Assembly: GCA_037444075.1 (NCBI GenBank) | Contig: JBBIND010000058.1 | Span: 1 to 27,446, forward strand | Direction of reading: 5' to 3' | Length of the DNA stretch: 27,446 bases | From: JBBIND01 sp037444075 | GTDB lineage: Bacteria; Acidobacteriota; Terriglobia; Bryobacterales; Bryobacteraceae | Part shown: piece after piece, positions 15,499 through 23,681 of the stretch | Numbering within the stretch: position 1 is the first letter of the stretch | Layout: every line of letters starts with the position of its first letter | The notes under the pieces: generated by a model | What the model saw: only the letters and a program-made list of their open reading frames with translations | What the model was told of the DNA's origin: nothing | Database searches by the model: none | Program-made: the position numbers and the translations under genes

Positions 15499-16650
15499 TT
15501 ATGCTACAGGCGGGCGGCCGCCCCGAACTGCTGCGCGCGCGGCAGAGACCATTTGGCGGCAGGTATCGGCGTCATCCGCCAACGCTGTCATATGGCCCAT
15601 CTTACGGCCCGGACGCGCTTCCAGCTTGCCGTACAGGTGCAGCTTTACGTTGGGAAAGGCGCAAGCGGCGGCCCAATCCGGCTCGCCGCCGGCCCATAAG
15701 TCACCCAGTAAGTTGGCCATGGCGGCGGGACGCAATTGCAGGCTGGAGCCCAAGGGAAGCCCGCACACCGCGCGCAACTGCTGCTCGAATTGGCACGTCA
15801 GGCAGGCATCAAACGTCAGGTGCCCAGAATTGTGGGGCCGCGGAGCGAGCTCATTGATGAGCAGCTTGCCGTCGCGGACCAGGAACATCTCGACACACAG
15901 CACGCCGACCACGCCGAGAGCTTCGAGCACGGCGCGCGCCAACTCGACCGCCTCGTGCGCAGTTTCAGGAGGAATGCGCGCCGGCGCCACGGTGATGTCC
16001 AGAATGTGGCGGGCGTGCTCATTCTCCATGACGCCGAAGTGAGAGAACGCGCCGTCGGCGCCCCGCGCGGCGACGACGGACAGTTCCAGGGCGAAATCGA
16101 CGAACGCCTCCAGGATGCACTCGCCGCCGACTGCGGCGTAAGCGGACGGAGCATCGGCGAGCGAGGATATCTTCTGCTGACCCTTGCCGTCGTAGCCGAA
16201 AGCAGCGGACTTGAGCACGGCGGGGCAGCCCAGCTCGCCCAGCGCTGCCTGCAACTCGCTGAGCGACGTGACCGAGCGGTACGGTGTGACGGGCAGACCG
16301 GCTGCCGAGAGGAAGTTCTTTTCCCGCAATCGCTGTTGCGTGGTATGCAGCACCCAGCCCCCGGGGCGCACGGGGGCGAACTCCTCCGCCGCGGCGGCGG
16401 TGGAGGCGGGCACATTCTCGAATTCGAAAGTCACCACCTTAACTCCGCGCGCGAAGCGGCGTACCGCGTCGAGGTCCTCGTAGGGTGCTGTGATTTCCAC
16501 GTCGGCCACCTGTCCGGTGGGTGTGTCGGTGTCCGGCGAGAACGTATGGACACGGTAGCCCATGCGCCGGGCGGCGATGGCGAACATCCGCCCGAGTTGG
16601 CCGCTGCCCAGGACGCCGACCACGGACCCCGGCAGCACGGGGAGCGTCAT
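15499..16650 (-). CDS. purK: PurK, 5-(carboxyamino)imidazole ribonucleotide synthase
   Basis: A 383-aa ATP-grasp enzyme that carboxylates AIR to N5-CAIR with ATP and bicarbonate in purine synthesis. It begins with the dinucleotide-fold-like VVGVLGSGQLGRMFAIAARR, has VVTFEFENVP, the ATP-grasp lid region (PAVLKSAAFGYDGKGQ), and near the end LINELAPRPHNSGHLTFDAC, the usual PurK metal/substrate segment. Length is normal. Its ATG overlaps the purE stop by 4 nt (ATGA), and the product N5-CAIR is the substrate of PurE encoded just upstream. Confidence 0.97.
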   Translation of the reverse strand: MTLPVLPGSVVGVLGSGQLGRMFAIAARRMGYRVHTFSPDTDTPTGQVADVEITAPYEDLDAVRRFARGVKVVTFEFENVPASTAAAAEEFAPVRPGGWVLHTTQQRLREKNFLSAAGLPVTPYRSVTSLSELQAALGELGCPAVLKSAAFGYDGKGQQKISSLADAPSAYAAVGGECILEAFVDFALELSVVAARGADGAFSHFGVMENEHARHILDITVAPARIPPETAHEAVELARAVLEALGVVGVLCVEMFLVRDGKLLINELAPRPHNSGHLTFDACLTCQFEQQLRAVCGLPLGSSLQLRPAAMANLLGDLWAGGEPDWAAACAFPNVKLHLYGKLEARPGRKMGHMTALADDADTCRQMVSAARAAVRGGRPPVA

Positions 16651-17147
16651 GGCAAAGTGTCCCGGCGCACTTCTTCCGTCTGTTCCCGGCGGAACTCGCG
16701 CAACTTCTCGCGCAGTGCAGGCCGGCTGTTGGCCAGAATCGACACGGCGAGCAGGGCGGCGTTCGTGGCTCCGGCCTTACCTATGGCAAGGGTGGCCACT
16801 GGGATTCCGCCGGGCATCTGCACGATGGAAAGCAACGAGTCCATGCCCTTCAGCGCGTGGCTTTCCACGGGCACTCCGAGCACGGGCAGCAGCGTGTGGG
16901 ACGCCGTCATTCCCGGCAGGTGCGCTGCGCCGCCGGCGCCTGCGATGATCACTTCCAGGCCGCGCGACTCGGCCGTGGAGGCATATTCCGCCATCCATTC
17001 CGGCGTGCGGTGGGCGGATACTACGCGGCACTCGTGAGGGACTCCAAACTGAGCCAGCATTTCGGAGGCATGGCGCATGGTCTCCCAATCCGATTTGCTC
17101 CCCATGATGATGCCGACTAACGGTGCGTCTGAAGGTTGTTGAGTCAT
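16647..17147 (-). CDS. purE: PurE, N5-carboxyaminoimidazole ribonucleotide mutase
   Basis: A 166-aa protein converting N5-CAIR to CAIR. Class I PurE signatures are clear: IIMGSKSDWETM, VVSAHRTPEWM, IAGAGGAAHLPGM, VLGVPVESHALKGMDSLLSI and GKAGATNAALLAVSIL. The C-terminus has about 25 extra charged residues. I use the ATG at 17147 (MTQQPSDAPLVGI); a TTG at 17162 is in frame but would fall in the predicted -10 element. GGAG directly abuts the ATG, too close for a normal Shine-Dalgarno, so initiation may depend on a very short leader. It is the first gene of the seven-gene run, divergent from ctaA. Confidence 0.96.
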   Translation of the reverse strand: MTQQPSDAPLVGIIMGSKSDWETMRHASEMLAQFGVPHECRVVSAHRTPEWMAEYASTAESRGLEVIIAGAGGAAHLPGMTASHTLLPVLGVPVESHALKGMDSLLSIVQMPGGIPVATLAIGKAGATNAALLAVSILANSRPALREKLREFRREQTEEVRRDTLP

Positions 17148-17160
17148 CTCCGCAGCAACC

Positions 17161-17190
17161 AAGATACGCGGAGCGCGGTGATCGGGGCAA
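17161..17190 (-). promoter_or_regulatory. Probable promoter of the purE-led operon
   Basis: On the minus strand TTGCCC (17190-17185) and TATCTT (17166-17161) are 18 bp apart. The -10 ends 13 nt before the purE ATG, leaving a predicted leader of only about 6 nt. Both hexamers are imperfect, but no better candidate lies in the divergent gap. Confidence 0.45.
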
Positions 17191-17220
17191 GGGCGCTTTC
17201 GGTTTGTTCACCAGGAAATG

Positions 17221-17226
17221 TAGAAT
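17221..17226 (+). promoter_or_regulatory. Probable -10 element of the ctaA operon
   Basis: TAGAAT matches TATAAT at 5 of 6 positions; the best upstream hexamer at 17 bp (TTCGGT) is a weak -35. A transcript starting near 17233 would exclude the in-frame codons back to 17123 and leave ATGs at 17252 and 17282 as possible ctaA starts. Confidence 0.4.
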
Positions 17227-17281
17227 CAAGATTCCGGGGCAGGGAGGGGCTATGAGACTGTCCTGCCGCGGTGGGGATCCC

Positions 17282-18193
17282 ATGTCGACACAGAATATCT
17301 GGCTGTACCGCTACTCGATCCTGCTGGCGGCATGCACGCTGTTGTTGCTGGCCGCCGGCGCCAGCGTCACGACGAACGAGGCCGGTCTTTCCGTGCCGGA
17401 CTGGCCGCTCTCCTACGGGAAGCTCATGCCGGAAATGGTGGGGGGCGTCTTTTACGAACACGGTCATCGGATGATAGCGACGGCGGTGGGCGCGCTGACA
17501 GTAGTGCTGGCCGTGTGGCTCTGGCGCAGCGACAGCCGGCGCTGGGTGAAAATCCTCGGCTGGGCCATGTTGGCCGCGGTGATCGTGCAAGGCGTGCTGG
17601 GCGGAGTGACGGTGCTGCTGCTGTTGCCCAAGGCGGTGAGCATTTCGCACGCTTGCCTGGCGCAAGCTTTCCTGACGGCGACCATGCTGATGGCTTTGTT
17701 TCACTCGCCCGGCTGGCGGCAGGGTCCTGAACCGGTGCCGGACGAAGGCACGCCATCGCTGCGGACCATGGCAGCCGCGTTGCCCGCCGCGGTGTTCGTG
17801 CAGATCTTCCTGGGCGCGGCTTACAGGCATCGGGCCTTGGAACTGATGCCGCACGTCGTTGGGGCCATCGTAGTTTCATTCCTGCTGTTGCTGGTCGCGG
17901 TGCTGGCACTCCAGCAGTACCCTTCTCACCAGGCATTGCGGCGGTCGGCGACGGCGCTGATCGTGGTGACCTTCGTACAGGTGGTTCTTGGCATCGCCGC
18001 GTATCTCAGCCGCATCTCATTGGTGGAGGGTGCCGCACCCGGAACTGTGCTCGTTTGGCTGACGATGTTGCACCTGGCCTTAGGAGCGGTGACTCTGGGC
18101 GTCTCGGCAATCTTCTCCGCGCTTGTCTTCCGGCACGTTTCGCCTCAACAGGCGGTCACCGCGGCGGGCGACGCGGCTGGCAGGACGATATGA
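17282..18193 (+). CDS. ctaA: Heme A synthase (COX15/CtaA family)
   Basis: A 303-aa inner-membrane protein with about eight hydrophobic helices that oxidises the C8 methyl of heme O to make heme A for cytochrome oxidase. The four heme-ligand positions are present: His60/His62 (YEHGHRMIAT), His123 (SISHACLAQ), His191 (LMPHVVGAI) and His264 (TMLHLALGAV), with the family segment NEAGLSVPDWPLSYGKLMP at 32-50. The Cys pair of Bacillus CtaA is absent. The ATG at 17282 gives the family N-terminus and has GGTGGGG 5 nt upstream; the ATG at 17252 has a stronger GGGAGGGG site and would add ten residues. The stop overlaps ctaB by 4 nt. Confidence 0.93.
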   Translation: MSTQNIWLYRYSILLAACTLLLLAAGASVTTNEAGLSVPDWPLSYGKLMPEMVGGVFYEHGHRMIATAVGALTVVLAVWLWRSDSRRWVKILGWAMLAAVIVQGVLGGVTVLLLLPKAVSISHACLAQAFLTATMLMALFHSPGWRQGPEPVPDEGTPSLRTMAAALPAAVFVQIFLGAAYRHRALELMPHVVGAIVVSFLLLLVAVLALQQYPSHQALRRSATALIVVTFVQVVLGIAAYLSRISLVEGAAPGTVLVWLTMLHLALGAVTLGVSAIFSALVFRHVSPQQAVTAAGDAAGRTI

Positions 18194-19041
18194 AGCCATA
18201 TATAGAGCTGACCAAGCCGCGCATCACGTGGCTGATTTTGTTGAGCACCGCCGTCGGTTACTGGTTCGGCGCGTCGGATCCAGCGGTAAATAGCCGGCTC
18301 CTTTACGTTCTGTTAGGGACCGGGCTGATGGCCTCCGGTACGGCTGCTCTGAACCAGTGGGCGGAGCGCCGCACGGACGCACTGATGCACCGCACACGTT
18401 GGCGTCCACTGCCCAGCGGGCGGATCAAGCCCGGCTACGCGCTGGCTTGGGGAAGCACCCTGGCGGCGGGCGGCGCCGCGGTGCTGGCTGCGGGCGTCAA
18501 CGCCTTGGCGGCTCTGCTGGGTGTTCTGACGCTTGGGATCTACCTGGTTCTCTATACGCCGCTCAAAAGCCGGACCCCGCATGCCACGACGGTGGGCGCA
18601 TTGGCTGGAGCCATTCCCCCGCTGATTGGGTACGCAGGCTCAGCGGGGCGCCTGGGCGCGGAAGCCTGGTTGTTGGCCGCCATCCTGTTCGTGTGGCAAT
18701 TCCCGCATTTCTACGCTATCGGTTGGCTTTACCGGGAAGACTACGCTCGGGCCGGCATCCGCATGCTGCCGGTGGTCGACAAGAGCGGTGAACGTACCGC
18801 GCGTCAGATCGTAGTCGCCTTGCTGGTGCTTTTGCCGCTCAGCGTTGGACCGGGTCTGCTTTCGATGACAGGCACGCTGTACGTGATCGGCGCACTGGCG
18901 GCGAGCCTGGCGTTCCTCTACCCGGGCCTGCGGATCGCGGCGCAGCGGACCGCTCAACGGGCTCGCGGCGTATTGATCGCTTCGGTAATCTATCTACCGG
19001 TGCTCTATGGATTGATGCTGGCGGACCGGGCCGGATGGTAA
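18190..19041 (+). CDS. ctaB: Protoheme IX farnesyltransferase (heme O synthase)
   Basis: A 283-aa UbiA-superfamily membrane prenyltransferase that attaches farnesyl diphosphate to heme B to give heme O, the substrate of the CtaA made by the gene before it. The diphosphate-binding motif is NQWAERRTD (55-63), with Glu in place of the first Asp of the usual NxxxDxxxD form, followed by RTRWRPLPSGR. The second polar loop is FYAIGWLYREDYARAGIRML. About eight or nine membrane helices follow the normal pattern. The ATG at 18190 overlaps the ctaA stop (ATGA); earlier in-frame codons lie inside ctaA. Confidence 0.95.
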   Translation: MKPYIELTKPRITWLILLSTAVGYWFGASDPAVNSRLLYVLLGTGLMASGTAALNQWAERRTDALMHRTRWRPLPSGRIKPGYALAWGSTLAAGGAAVLAAGVNALAALLGVLTLGIYLVLYTPLKSRTPHATTVGALAGAIPPLIGYAGSAGRLGAEAWLLAAILFVWQFPHFYAIGWLYREDYARAGIRMLPVVDKSGERTARQIVVALLVLLPLSVGPGLLSMTGTLYVIGALAASLAFLYPGLRIAAQRTAQRARGVLIASVIYLPVLYGLMLADRAGW

Positions 19042-19949
19042 TCGTCAGCGTAGAAGCCCTCACTCACCGTTACGGCGCCAAGGAAGCGCTGCGCGGACTC
19101 AGCTTTCGTGTTCGGCAAGGGGAGATCTATGGCCTTCTCGGTCCGAATGGGAGCGGCAAATCCACCTTGCTGCGCATTCTGGCCACACTGGCGAAACCTG
19201 GGGGCGGCCGGGCCGCCATCGCCGGACAGGATGTCGTAACGCAGCCGAGGGAAGTGCGGCGCATGCTGGGCGTCGTGTTCCAATCACAGAGCCTGGACCG
19301 CAAGCTCTCCGTGACGGAGAACCTCGCCTGCCAGGGCTGGCTGTATGGACTGGTAGGTTCGAGGCTGCGCAAGCGGATTGAGACGGTGCTGGAACGCCTG
19401 CGCCTGGAGGACCGCCGGGATGCCATCGTGAACACGCTCTCCGGCGGCTTGAGGCGGCGCGTGGAAATCGCCAAAGCCCTGCTGCACGAGCCCCGCCTGC
19501 TGCTCATGGACGAGGCGTCCACCGGATTGGACCCGGCAGCGCGTCTGGAGCTTTTCGATTACATCCGGGAACTGCGTGATTCACAAGGCGTTACCGTCCT
19601 TCTCACGACTCACATTCTGGACGAAGCGGACCGCTGCGACCGGTTGGTCCTGATCCACGAAGGGCGGGGCGTTACAGAGGGCTCTCCCGCGGAATTGAAG
19701 GCCGGTGTGCGGGGAGACGTCGTCGTGCTGGAAACGGATCAGCCGGCGGAAGCGGCGGACAGGATCCGTGAACGTTTCAAAGTAGAACCGGTGTTTGCGG
19801 ACGGCACGGTGCGCGTCGAGATTGGGGATGGGCACCGTTTTGTAGCCGAGGTGGTGGAAGCGCTGCCCGGCGCCATCCGTTCCGTCGTCCTGCACAGACC
19901 GACGCTCGAAGACGTCTTCCTGCACGAAACGGGAGTGCCGCTATGCTAG
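19035..19949 (+). CDS. ABC transporter ATP-binding protein (ABC-2/DrrA type)
   Basis: A 304-aa cytoplasmic ATPase that powers the permease encoded next. Walker A GPNGSGKST (36-44), Q-loop Gln83, signature LSGGL (135-139), Walker B LLLMDE (155-160) and H-loop His193 are all intact. The C-terminal extension ending RPTLEDVFLHETG is typical of exporters of the DrrA/CcmA/Nod type. The start overlaps the ctaB stop by 7 nt and the stop overlaps the permease by 7 nt, so the four genes are one coupled unit. In several phyla ctaA-ctaB are followed by such an ABC pair near cytochrome oxidase genes; a role in oxidase maturation is inference. Confidence 0.94.
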   Translation: MVIVSVEALTHRYGAKEALRGLSFRVRQGEIYGLLGPNGSGKSTLLRILATLAKPGGGRAAIAGQDVVTQPREVRRMLGVVFQSQSLDRKLSVTENLACQGWLYGLVGSRLRKRIETVLERLRLEDRRDAIVNTLSGGLRRRVEIAKALLHEPRLLLMDEASTGLDPAARLELFDYIRELRDSQGVTVLLTTHILDEADRCDRLVLIHEGRGVTEGSPAELKAGVRGDVVVLETDQPAEAADRIRERFKVEPVFADGTVRVEIGDGHRFVAEVVEALPGAIRSVVLHRPTLEDVFLHETGVPLC

Positions 19950-20695
19950 TGCCGGCCGGTTGGCTGCCAGTGGCCGCGCTGTGGAAACGCGAGTTGCTGC
20001 GGTTCAAGCGTGAGAAGGCGCGGGTAGTGGGTTTTGTGGGATCCCCGCTGGTGTTTTGGGCGGTGATCGGCTCCGGGTTCGGGGACCTCGGTTTCTTCTT
20101 CCCGGGAGCGCTCACGCTGACCGTGATGTTCTCGGCGGTGTTTTCCACCATGTCGCTCATTGAAGACCGCCGGGAGGGGTTTCTGCTCTCGGTGCTGGTC
20201 TCGCCCGCCTCCTGCGGGGCTGTGGTTTTGGGCAAGCTGCTGGGCGCTTCCTCGATGGCTTGGCTGCAAGGTTTGATCCTGCTGGTGTTCCTTCCCGTGG
20301 CGGGTTTGGAACTGGCACTCTCGCAAGCGTTGAGCCTGGCGGGAGTGCTCTTCCTGATTGCCTTTAGCTTCGCTGCGCTGGGATTCGCGGTGGCCTGGCG
20401 AATGGACTCCACGCAGGGCTTTCACGCCGTAATCAACCTGGTGCTGTTCCCCTTGTGGATGGTCTCCGGCGCGCTATTCGGTTTTGCCAGCGCGCACGGA
20501 TGGATGAGCTGGTTGATGCGGCTCAACCCGCTGACTTACTCTCTGGCGGCGCTGAAACGGCTGCTGGGTTCCGGGTTGGAAGCGGATACTCCCTCTCTTG
20601 CCGTGGCGCTCGCGGTGACGTTGGCGTGCGGTCTGGCGTTGTGGCTGGCGGCGCTGCTCGCTGCGCGGGGGAGATGGACGGGCGGGGCGGCTTGA
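19943..20695 (+). CDS. ABC-2 type transporter permease
   Basis: A 250-aa membrane subunit with six predicted helices and the ABC-2 layout: cytoplasmic N-terminal segment (ALWKRELLRFKREKAR), EDRREGFLLSVLVSP in the first cytoplasmic loop, and the conserved late segment FPLWMVSGALFGF followed by LNPLTYSLAALKRLL. It pairs with the ATPase whose stop it overlaps by 7 nt. It exports an unknown substrate. It is the last gene of the ctaA unit and its stop is only 9 nt from that of the converging DUF2203 gene, leaving no room for a separate terminator. Confidence 0.92.
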   Translation: MLVPAGWLPVAALWKRELLRFKREKARVVGFVGSPLVFWAVIGSGFGDLGFFFPGALTLTVMFSAVFSTMSLIEDRREGFLLSVLVSPASCGAVVLGKLLGASSMAWLQGLILLVFLPVAGLELALSQALSLAGVLFLIAFSFAALGFAVAWRMDSTQGFHAVINLVLFPLWMVSGALFGFASAHGWMSWLMRLNPLTYSLAALKRLLGSGLEADTPSLAVALAVTLACGLALWLAALLAARGRWTGGAA

Positions 20696-20704
20696 GCCGA
20701 AACC

Positions 20705-21145
20705 TCAGTGGATGGGGTCGCCCTGGTGGTGTTCCAGGAAGTCCCGGTCAATGGGCTTGCGTCCTTTGAAACCTTCCTCTGTGCGGTGCCAGTGCGTGAT
20801 GGAAGGCTCTCCCAGCCTCCAGCAAAGATAGACTTCCTCCCCACGAAACAAAGTCGGAAAGTCCAGCAGCCCCGAGTCCAGGTCTTTCACCAGACAGCCA
20901 TGGCCCTGAAGGGTCTCCAGGCTTTCCTGGAGTCTGGCAGCCAGAGCATGGAGGCGCGCGCGGCTGGCCAGGAATTCCTCCTGGTTTGCAACCATCCCGC
21001 CCATCAGCATGAGGCGCTGCGTCATCCGGTTCAGCTCAGTGTTTTCCCGCAGATGCTCCTGGCGGAGCTGCACCGCCTGCCGCAGCTCCTCTTCGAGCAG
21101 AATAACCAGGCTTTCAGCCTGCGCCAGCGTGAAATATCTACCCAT
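20705..21145 (-). CDS. DUF2203 family protein
   Basis: A 146-aa soluble protein of unknown function. The N-terminal 80 residues are helical and charged (starting MGRYFTLAQAESLVILLEEE). The family-defining C-terminal part is clear: VKDLDSGLLDFPTLFRGEEV, then YLCWRLGEPSITHWHRTEEG and FKGRKPID. The ATG at 21145 is preceded directly by AAGGGGGG; a GTG at 21160 is in frame but unlikely because it would absorb that site. It is a single gene with its own extended -10 promoter, converging on the ABC permease. Confidence 0.9.
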   Translation of the reverse strand: MGRYFTLAQAESLVILLEEELRQAVQLRQEHLRENTELNRMTQRLMLMGGMVANQEEFLASRARLHALAARLQESLETLQGHGCLVKDLDSGLLDFPTLFRGEEVYLCWRLGEPSITHWHRTEEGFKGRKPIDRDFLEHHQGDPIH

Positions 21146-21160
21146 GCCCCCCTTGTGCAC

Positions 21161-21169
21161 AGTATAGCA
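21161..21169 (-). promoter_or_regulatory. Extended -10 promoter of the DUF2203 gene
   Basis: On the minus strand TGCTATACT (21169-21161) is an extended -10 (TGn plus TATACT, 5 of 6). It predicts a start about 8 nt before the ATG, so the leader would consist of little more than the AAGGGGGG ribosome-binding site. Confidence 0.5.
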
Positions 21170-21293
21170 CCGAGGTTTACCTGACCGGCCCGCCTGTAAC
21201 CCGTCCTGGCCCGCCTGGCGGGCGGCCGGGCCCGCTCACCGGAAATAGATGGTGCGGCCTAAGTTAGGAGACTGATACTGGTGCCATACAGCA

Positions 21294-23564
21294 ATGAAGC
21301 AATTTAGATTCTTGTGCCTCACGGGAACGTTGTTTGCCTTGTGGCAGGCAGCGCCCGTCCGGGCACAGCAAACAGGCGCCCTGCGGGGTGAAGTGACTCT
21401 CGAAAATTCTGAGATGGTCCTGCACAACGCCACGGTGCTGATACCAAGGCTCGGGCGAAGCGTGGAGACAGACAGGCAGGGCCGCTACGAGTTCACCGGC
21501 CTCCCGCCCGGAGAATACGACGTGCTGGCGCATATGCACCACCTGAGCGACGACCGCAGGCGGGTAGTTGTCTCCGCCGGAGGCGAGGCGCGCGCAGACT
21601 TCCGGCTGGGGCTGGGAGCCGTGCGGGAGCGTGTCACGGTCACAGCTTCAGGCAGGGAGGAAACGAGCCTGGAGACGTTCCTGGCGGTCACCTCACTGGG
21701 GTCGCTGGAACTGATGGGTAAAGCGGCTTCCTCCTCGTTGGGCGAACTGCTGGATGATCAATCCGGAGTGGCGAAGCGCAGTTTCGGGCCGGGCACGGGG
21801 CGCCCTGTGGTCAGGGGCTTTGACGGTGACCGTGTTCTGGTGCTCGAAGACGGCGTGCAGACCGGTACGCTTTCTTCCCAATCGGGCGACCACGGCGAGC
21901 CCGTCGATGCCAGCTACATCGAGCGGCTGGAAGTGGTTCGCGGGCCCGCCACCCTGCTCTATGGCTCCAACGCCATCGGCGGCGTGGTGAACGTGCTCAC
22001 GTCACATCACGAATTTCACGAGCATCCGCACGAAGGGCTGCGCGGTCATCTTTCCGGGTTGGCCGGCTCCAACAATGCCCAAGCGGGCGGTAGCGGGCGC
22101 TTTGAATACGGACAAGGCCGCTGGCTGCTGTGGGGCGGAGGAGGGGCGCAGCGGTCGGGTGACTACAGCTCTCCGGAGGGTGTCATTCCAAACTCCTCGA
22201 CCGACATGGCACACGCCAGCATAGGCTTCGGGCGTTATGGTGAGCGCGGATCCTTCAGCCTGAGCTACGGGATGCAGGATGGGCGCTACGGCATCCCGTT
22301 CGCGCATGAACTCGGTCACGGAGCCGAGGCGCACGGCACAGGAGCGGCCAAGTCCACGTTGGCGGAGCGCCGGCTTTTCGGAGCCGAAGACGAGGCAGAT
22401 GAGGAGGATGTGGCCATTGACTGGCGCCGTCAGCGGGCCAGAATGAACGCCTCCTGGCGGAACCCGCAGGGTGCTATCGAGTCCGTGAAACTCAAGCTGA
22501 ACTTCACGGACTGGAACCACCGTGAACTCGAAGGGGACGAAGTCGGAACGGAGTTCTTCAACAAGCAGCTCTCCTACAGGCTGGAAGCCAGACAACGCGC
22601 CCGGGGAAGGCTTTCGGGCGCGTTTGGCATTTCCGGCATGCACCGCAGCTACGAGGCTGCGGGCGAGGAGGCGCTGACGCCGCCGGTTTCGCAGAACGGC
22701 CTGGCCGCCTTCGTTCTGGAGGAGATTGATTTTGAGCGCTTCCGGCTCCAATTCGGAGGACGTCTGGAGCACTCCGCGTATGACCCGGAAGGGTTGCGGA
22801 AGCGTTCCTTTACGGGCGGCTCGGCGGGTGTGGGCGTCCATCTGCCGCTGTGGGAAGGCGCCGCGGCGGTGGCCAACTACACGCACTCTTTCCGCGCTCC
22901 GGCGATGGAGGAACTCTACAACCGGGGGCCGCATCCCGGGAATCTGCTCTACGAAATCGGCGATTCGAACTTGAGAAGGGAACGAGGGGACGGCGTGGAC
23001 TTATCGTGGCGCCAGCAAACGCAGAGCTGGCGGGCGGAGGTCAACTTCTTCCGTTATGCGATGAAAGACTTCATCTTCCTCGCTCCCACGGGGCAGTTCA
23101 AAGACGGGCTGCCGGTGGCGCGAGTCAGTCAGGGAAACAGCCGGTTTCTGGGCGCCGAGGCAAGCGTGCAGAGGCTCCTTCGCCCCGGCCTCTGGCTGGA
23201 TTTAGGCTTTGACTCGGTGGACGCGCACCTGACGGAAGACAAGACACCGCTGCCCCGGATTCCGCCGTTGCGCGGACGGGCGGGAATCGAACTCCGTCAC
23301 GCGGGTTTCAGCCTGAAACCGCAACTTCACCTGGCCAACGCGCAGTTCCAGTTGGCCCCGAACGAGGACCGTACGGCGGGCTATGCCACCGCTGGCTTGG
23401 CGGCGAACTACACGATTCCCGGCATGCACCGCATCCACATGTTCTCGGTGAACTTCTCGAACGTGGGCAACCGGCTGTACCGCAACCACCTTTCGCTCAT
23501 CAAGGAATTGGCGCCCGAAATGGGCCGGGCGCTGCGGTTCAGCTACACACTGCATTTCTTCTAG
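21294..23564 (+). CDS. ZnuD-like TonB-dependent outer-membrane receptor
   Basis: A 756-aa outer-membrane receptor. Signal peptide 1-24 (cut after PVRA), carboxypeptidase-regulatory-like domain about 27-106, TonB-interacting segment ERVTVTAS (112-119), plug domain to about 236, then a 22-strand-type barrel ending in Phe. The plug motifs QSGDHGEPVDASYIERLEVV and RGPATLLYGSNAIGGVVNV match the ZnuD zinc-receptor family. Metal-ligand-rich stretches fit zinc: SHHEFHEHPHEG (237-248), HELGHGAEAH (338-347) and an acidic run near 365-372. Zinc import is therefore the best guess, with heme or another metal possible. No Shine-Dalgarno precedes the ATG. The 133-bp upstream gap holds a GC-rich 6-bp hairpin (21210-21222) but no recognisable zinc operator. 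A terminator follows. Confidence 0.9.
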   Translation: MKQFRFLCLTGTLFALWQAAPVRAQQTGALRGEVTLENSEMVLHNATVLIPRLGRSVETDRQGRYEFTGLPPGEYDVLAHMHHLSDDRRRVVVSAGGEARADFRLGLGAVRERVTVTASGREETSLETFLAVTSLGSLELMGKAASSSLGELLDDQSGVAKRSFGPGTGRPVVRGFDGDRVLVLEDGVQTGTLSSQSGDHGEPVDASYIERLEVVRGPATLLYGSNAIGGVVNVLTSHHEFHEHPHEGLRGHLSGLAGSNNAQAGGSGRFEYGQGRWLLWGGGGAQRSGDYSSPEGVIPNSSTDMAHASIGFGRYGERGSFSLSYGMQDGRYGIPFAHELGHGAEAHGTGAAKSTLAERRLFGAEDEADEEDVAIDWRRQRARMNASWRNPQGAIESVKLKLNFTDWNHRELEGDEVGTEFFNKQLSYRLEARQRARGRLSGAFGISGMHRSYEAAGEEALTPPVSQNGLAAFVLEEIDFERFRLQFGGRLEHSAYDPEGLRKRSFTGGSAGVGVHLPLWEGAAAVANYTHSFRAPAMEELYNRGPHPGNLLYEIGDSNLRRERGDGVDLSWRQQTQSWRAEVNFFRYAMKDFIFLAPTGQFKDGLPVARVSQGNSRFLGAEASVQRLLRPGLWLDLGFDSVDAHLTEDKTPLPRIPPLRGRAGIELRHAGFSLKPQLHLANAQFQLAPNEDRTAGYATAGLAANYTIPGMHRIHMFSVNFSNVGNRLYRNHLSLIKELAPEMGRALRFSYTLHFF

Positions 23565-23587
23565 CGGGATCTTGGAGGGAGTTTTCG

Positions 23588-23606
23588 AGGCGCCGCCGCG
23601 CCTTTT
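23588..23606 (+). terminator. Rho-independent terminator of the TonB receptor gene
   Basis: AGGCGC (23588-23593) and GCGCCT (23598-23603) are perfect arms around CGCC, followed by a T-run (TTTT including the last arm base). It begins 24 nt after the receptor stop. No T-run lies on the minus-strand side. Confidence 0.7.
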
Positions 23607-23681
23607 CCAAAGCGCGCTCAGGTTCGTGCGGGCCACCGGGCGGACGGCAGCCCGCGGTTTGCCGTCGCGTCGCGCGGCGGT

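Noticed and set aside
15736..17037. 433-codon plus-strand open frame
   Set aside because: Antisense across purK and purE, both unmistakable; the frame spans the purE-purK junction with no domain of its own.
17123..17281. N-terminal extension of ctaA back to 17123
   Set aside because: The extension overlaps the predicted promoter and the purE 5' end, is rich in charged residues unlike the family N-terminus, and better starts with ribosome-binding sites exist at 17252 and 17282.
21210..21222. GC-rich hairpin CCCGCC-T-GGCGGG upstream of the receptor as a riboswitch or terminator
   Set aside because: The arms are only 6 bp with a 1-nt loop, there is no T-run, and none of the conserved sequences of a known riboswitch class are nearby.
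21631..22330. HELGH in the TonB receptor as a zinc-protease active site
   Set aside because: The motif is in a loop of a complete TonB-dependent receptor with other His-rich stretches; metal capture explains it better than a metzincin-type protease.
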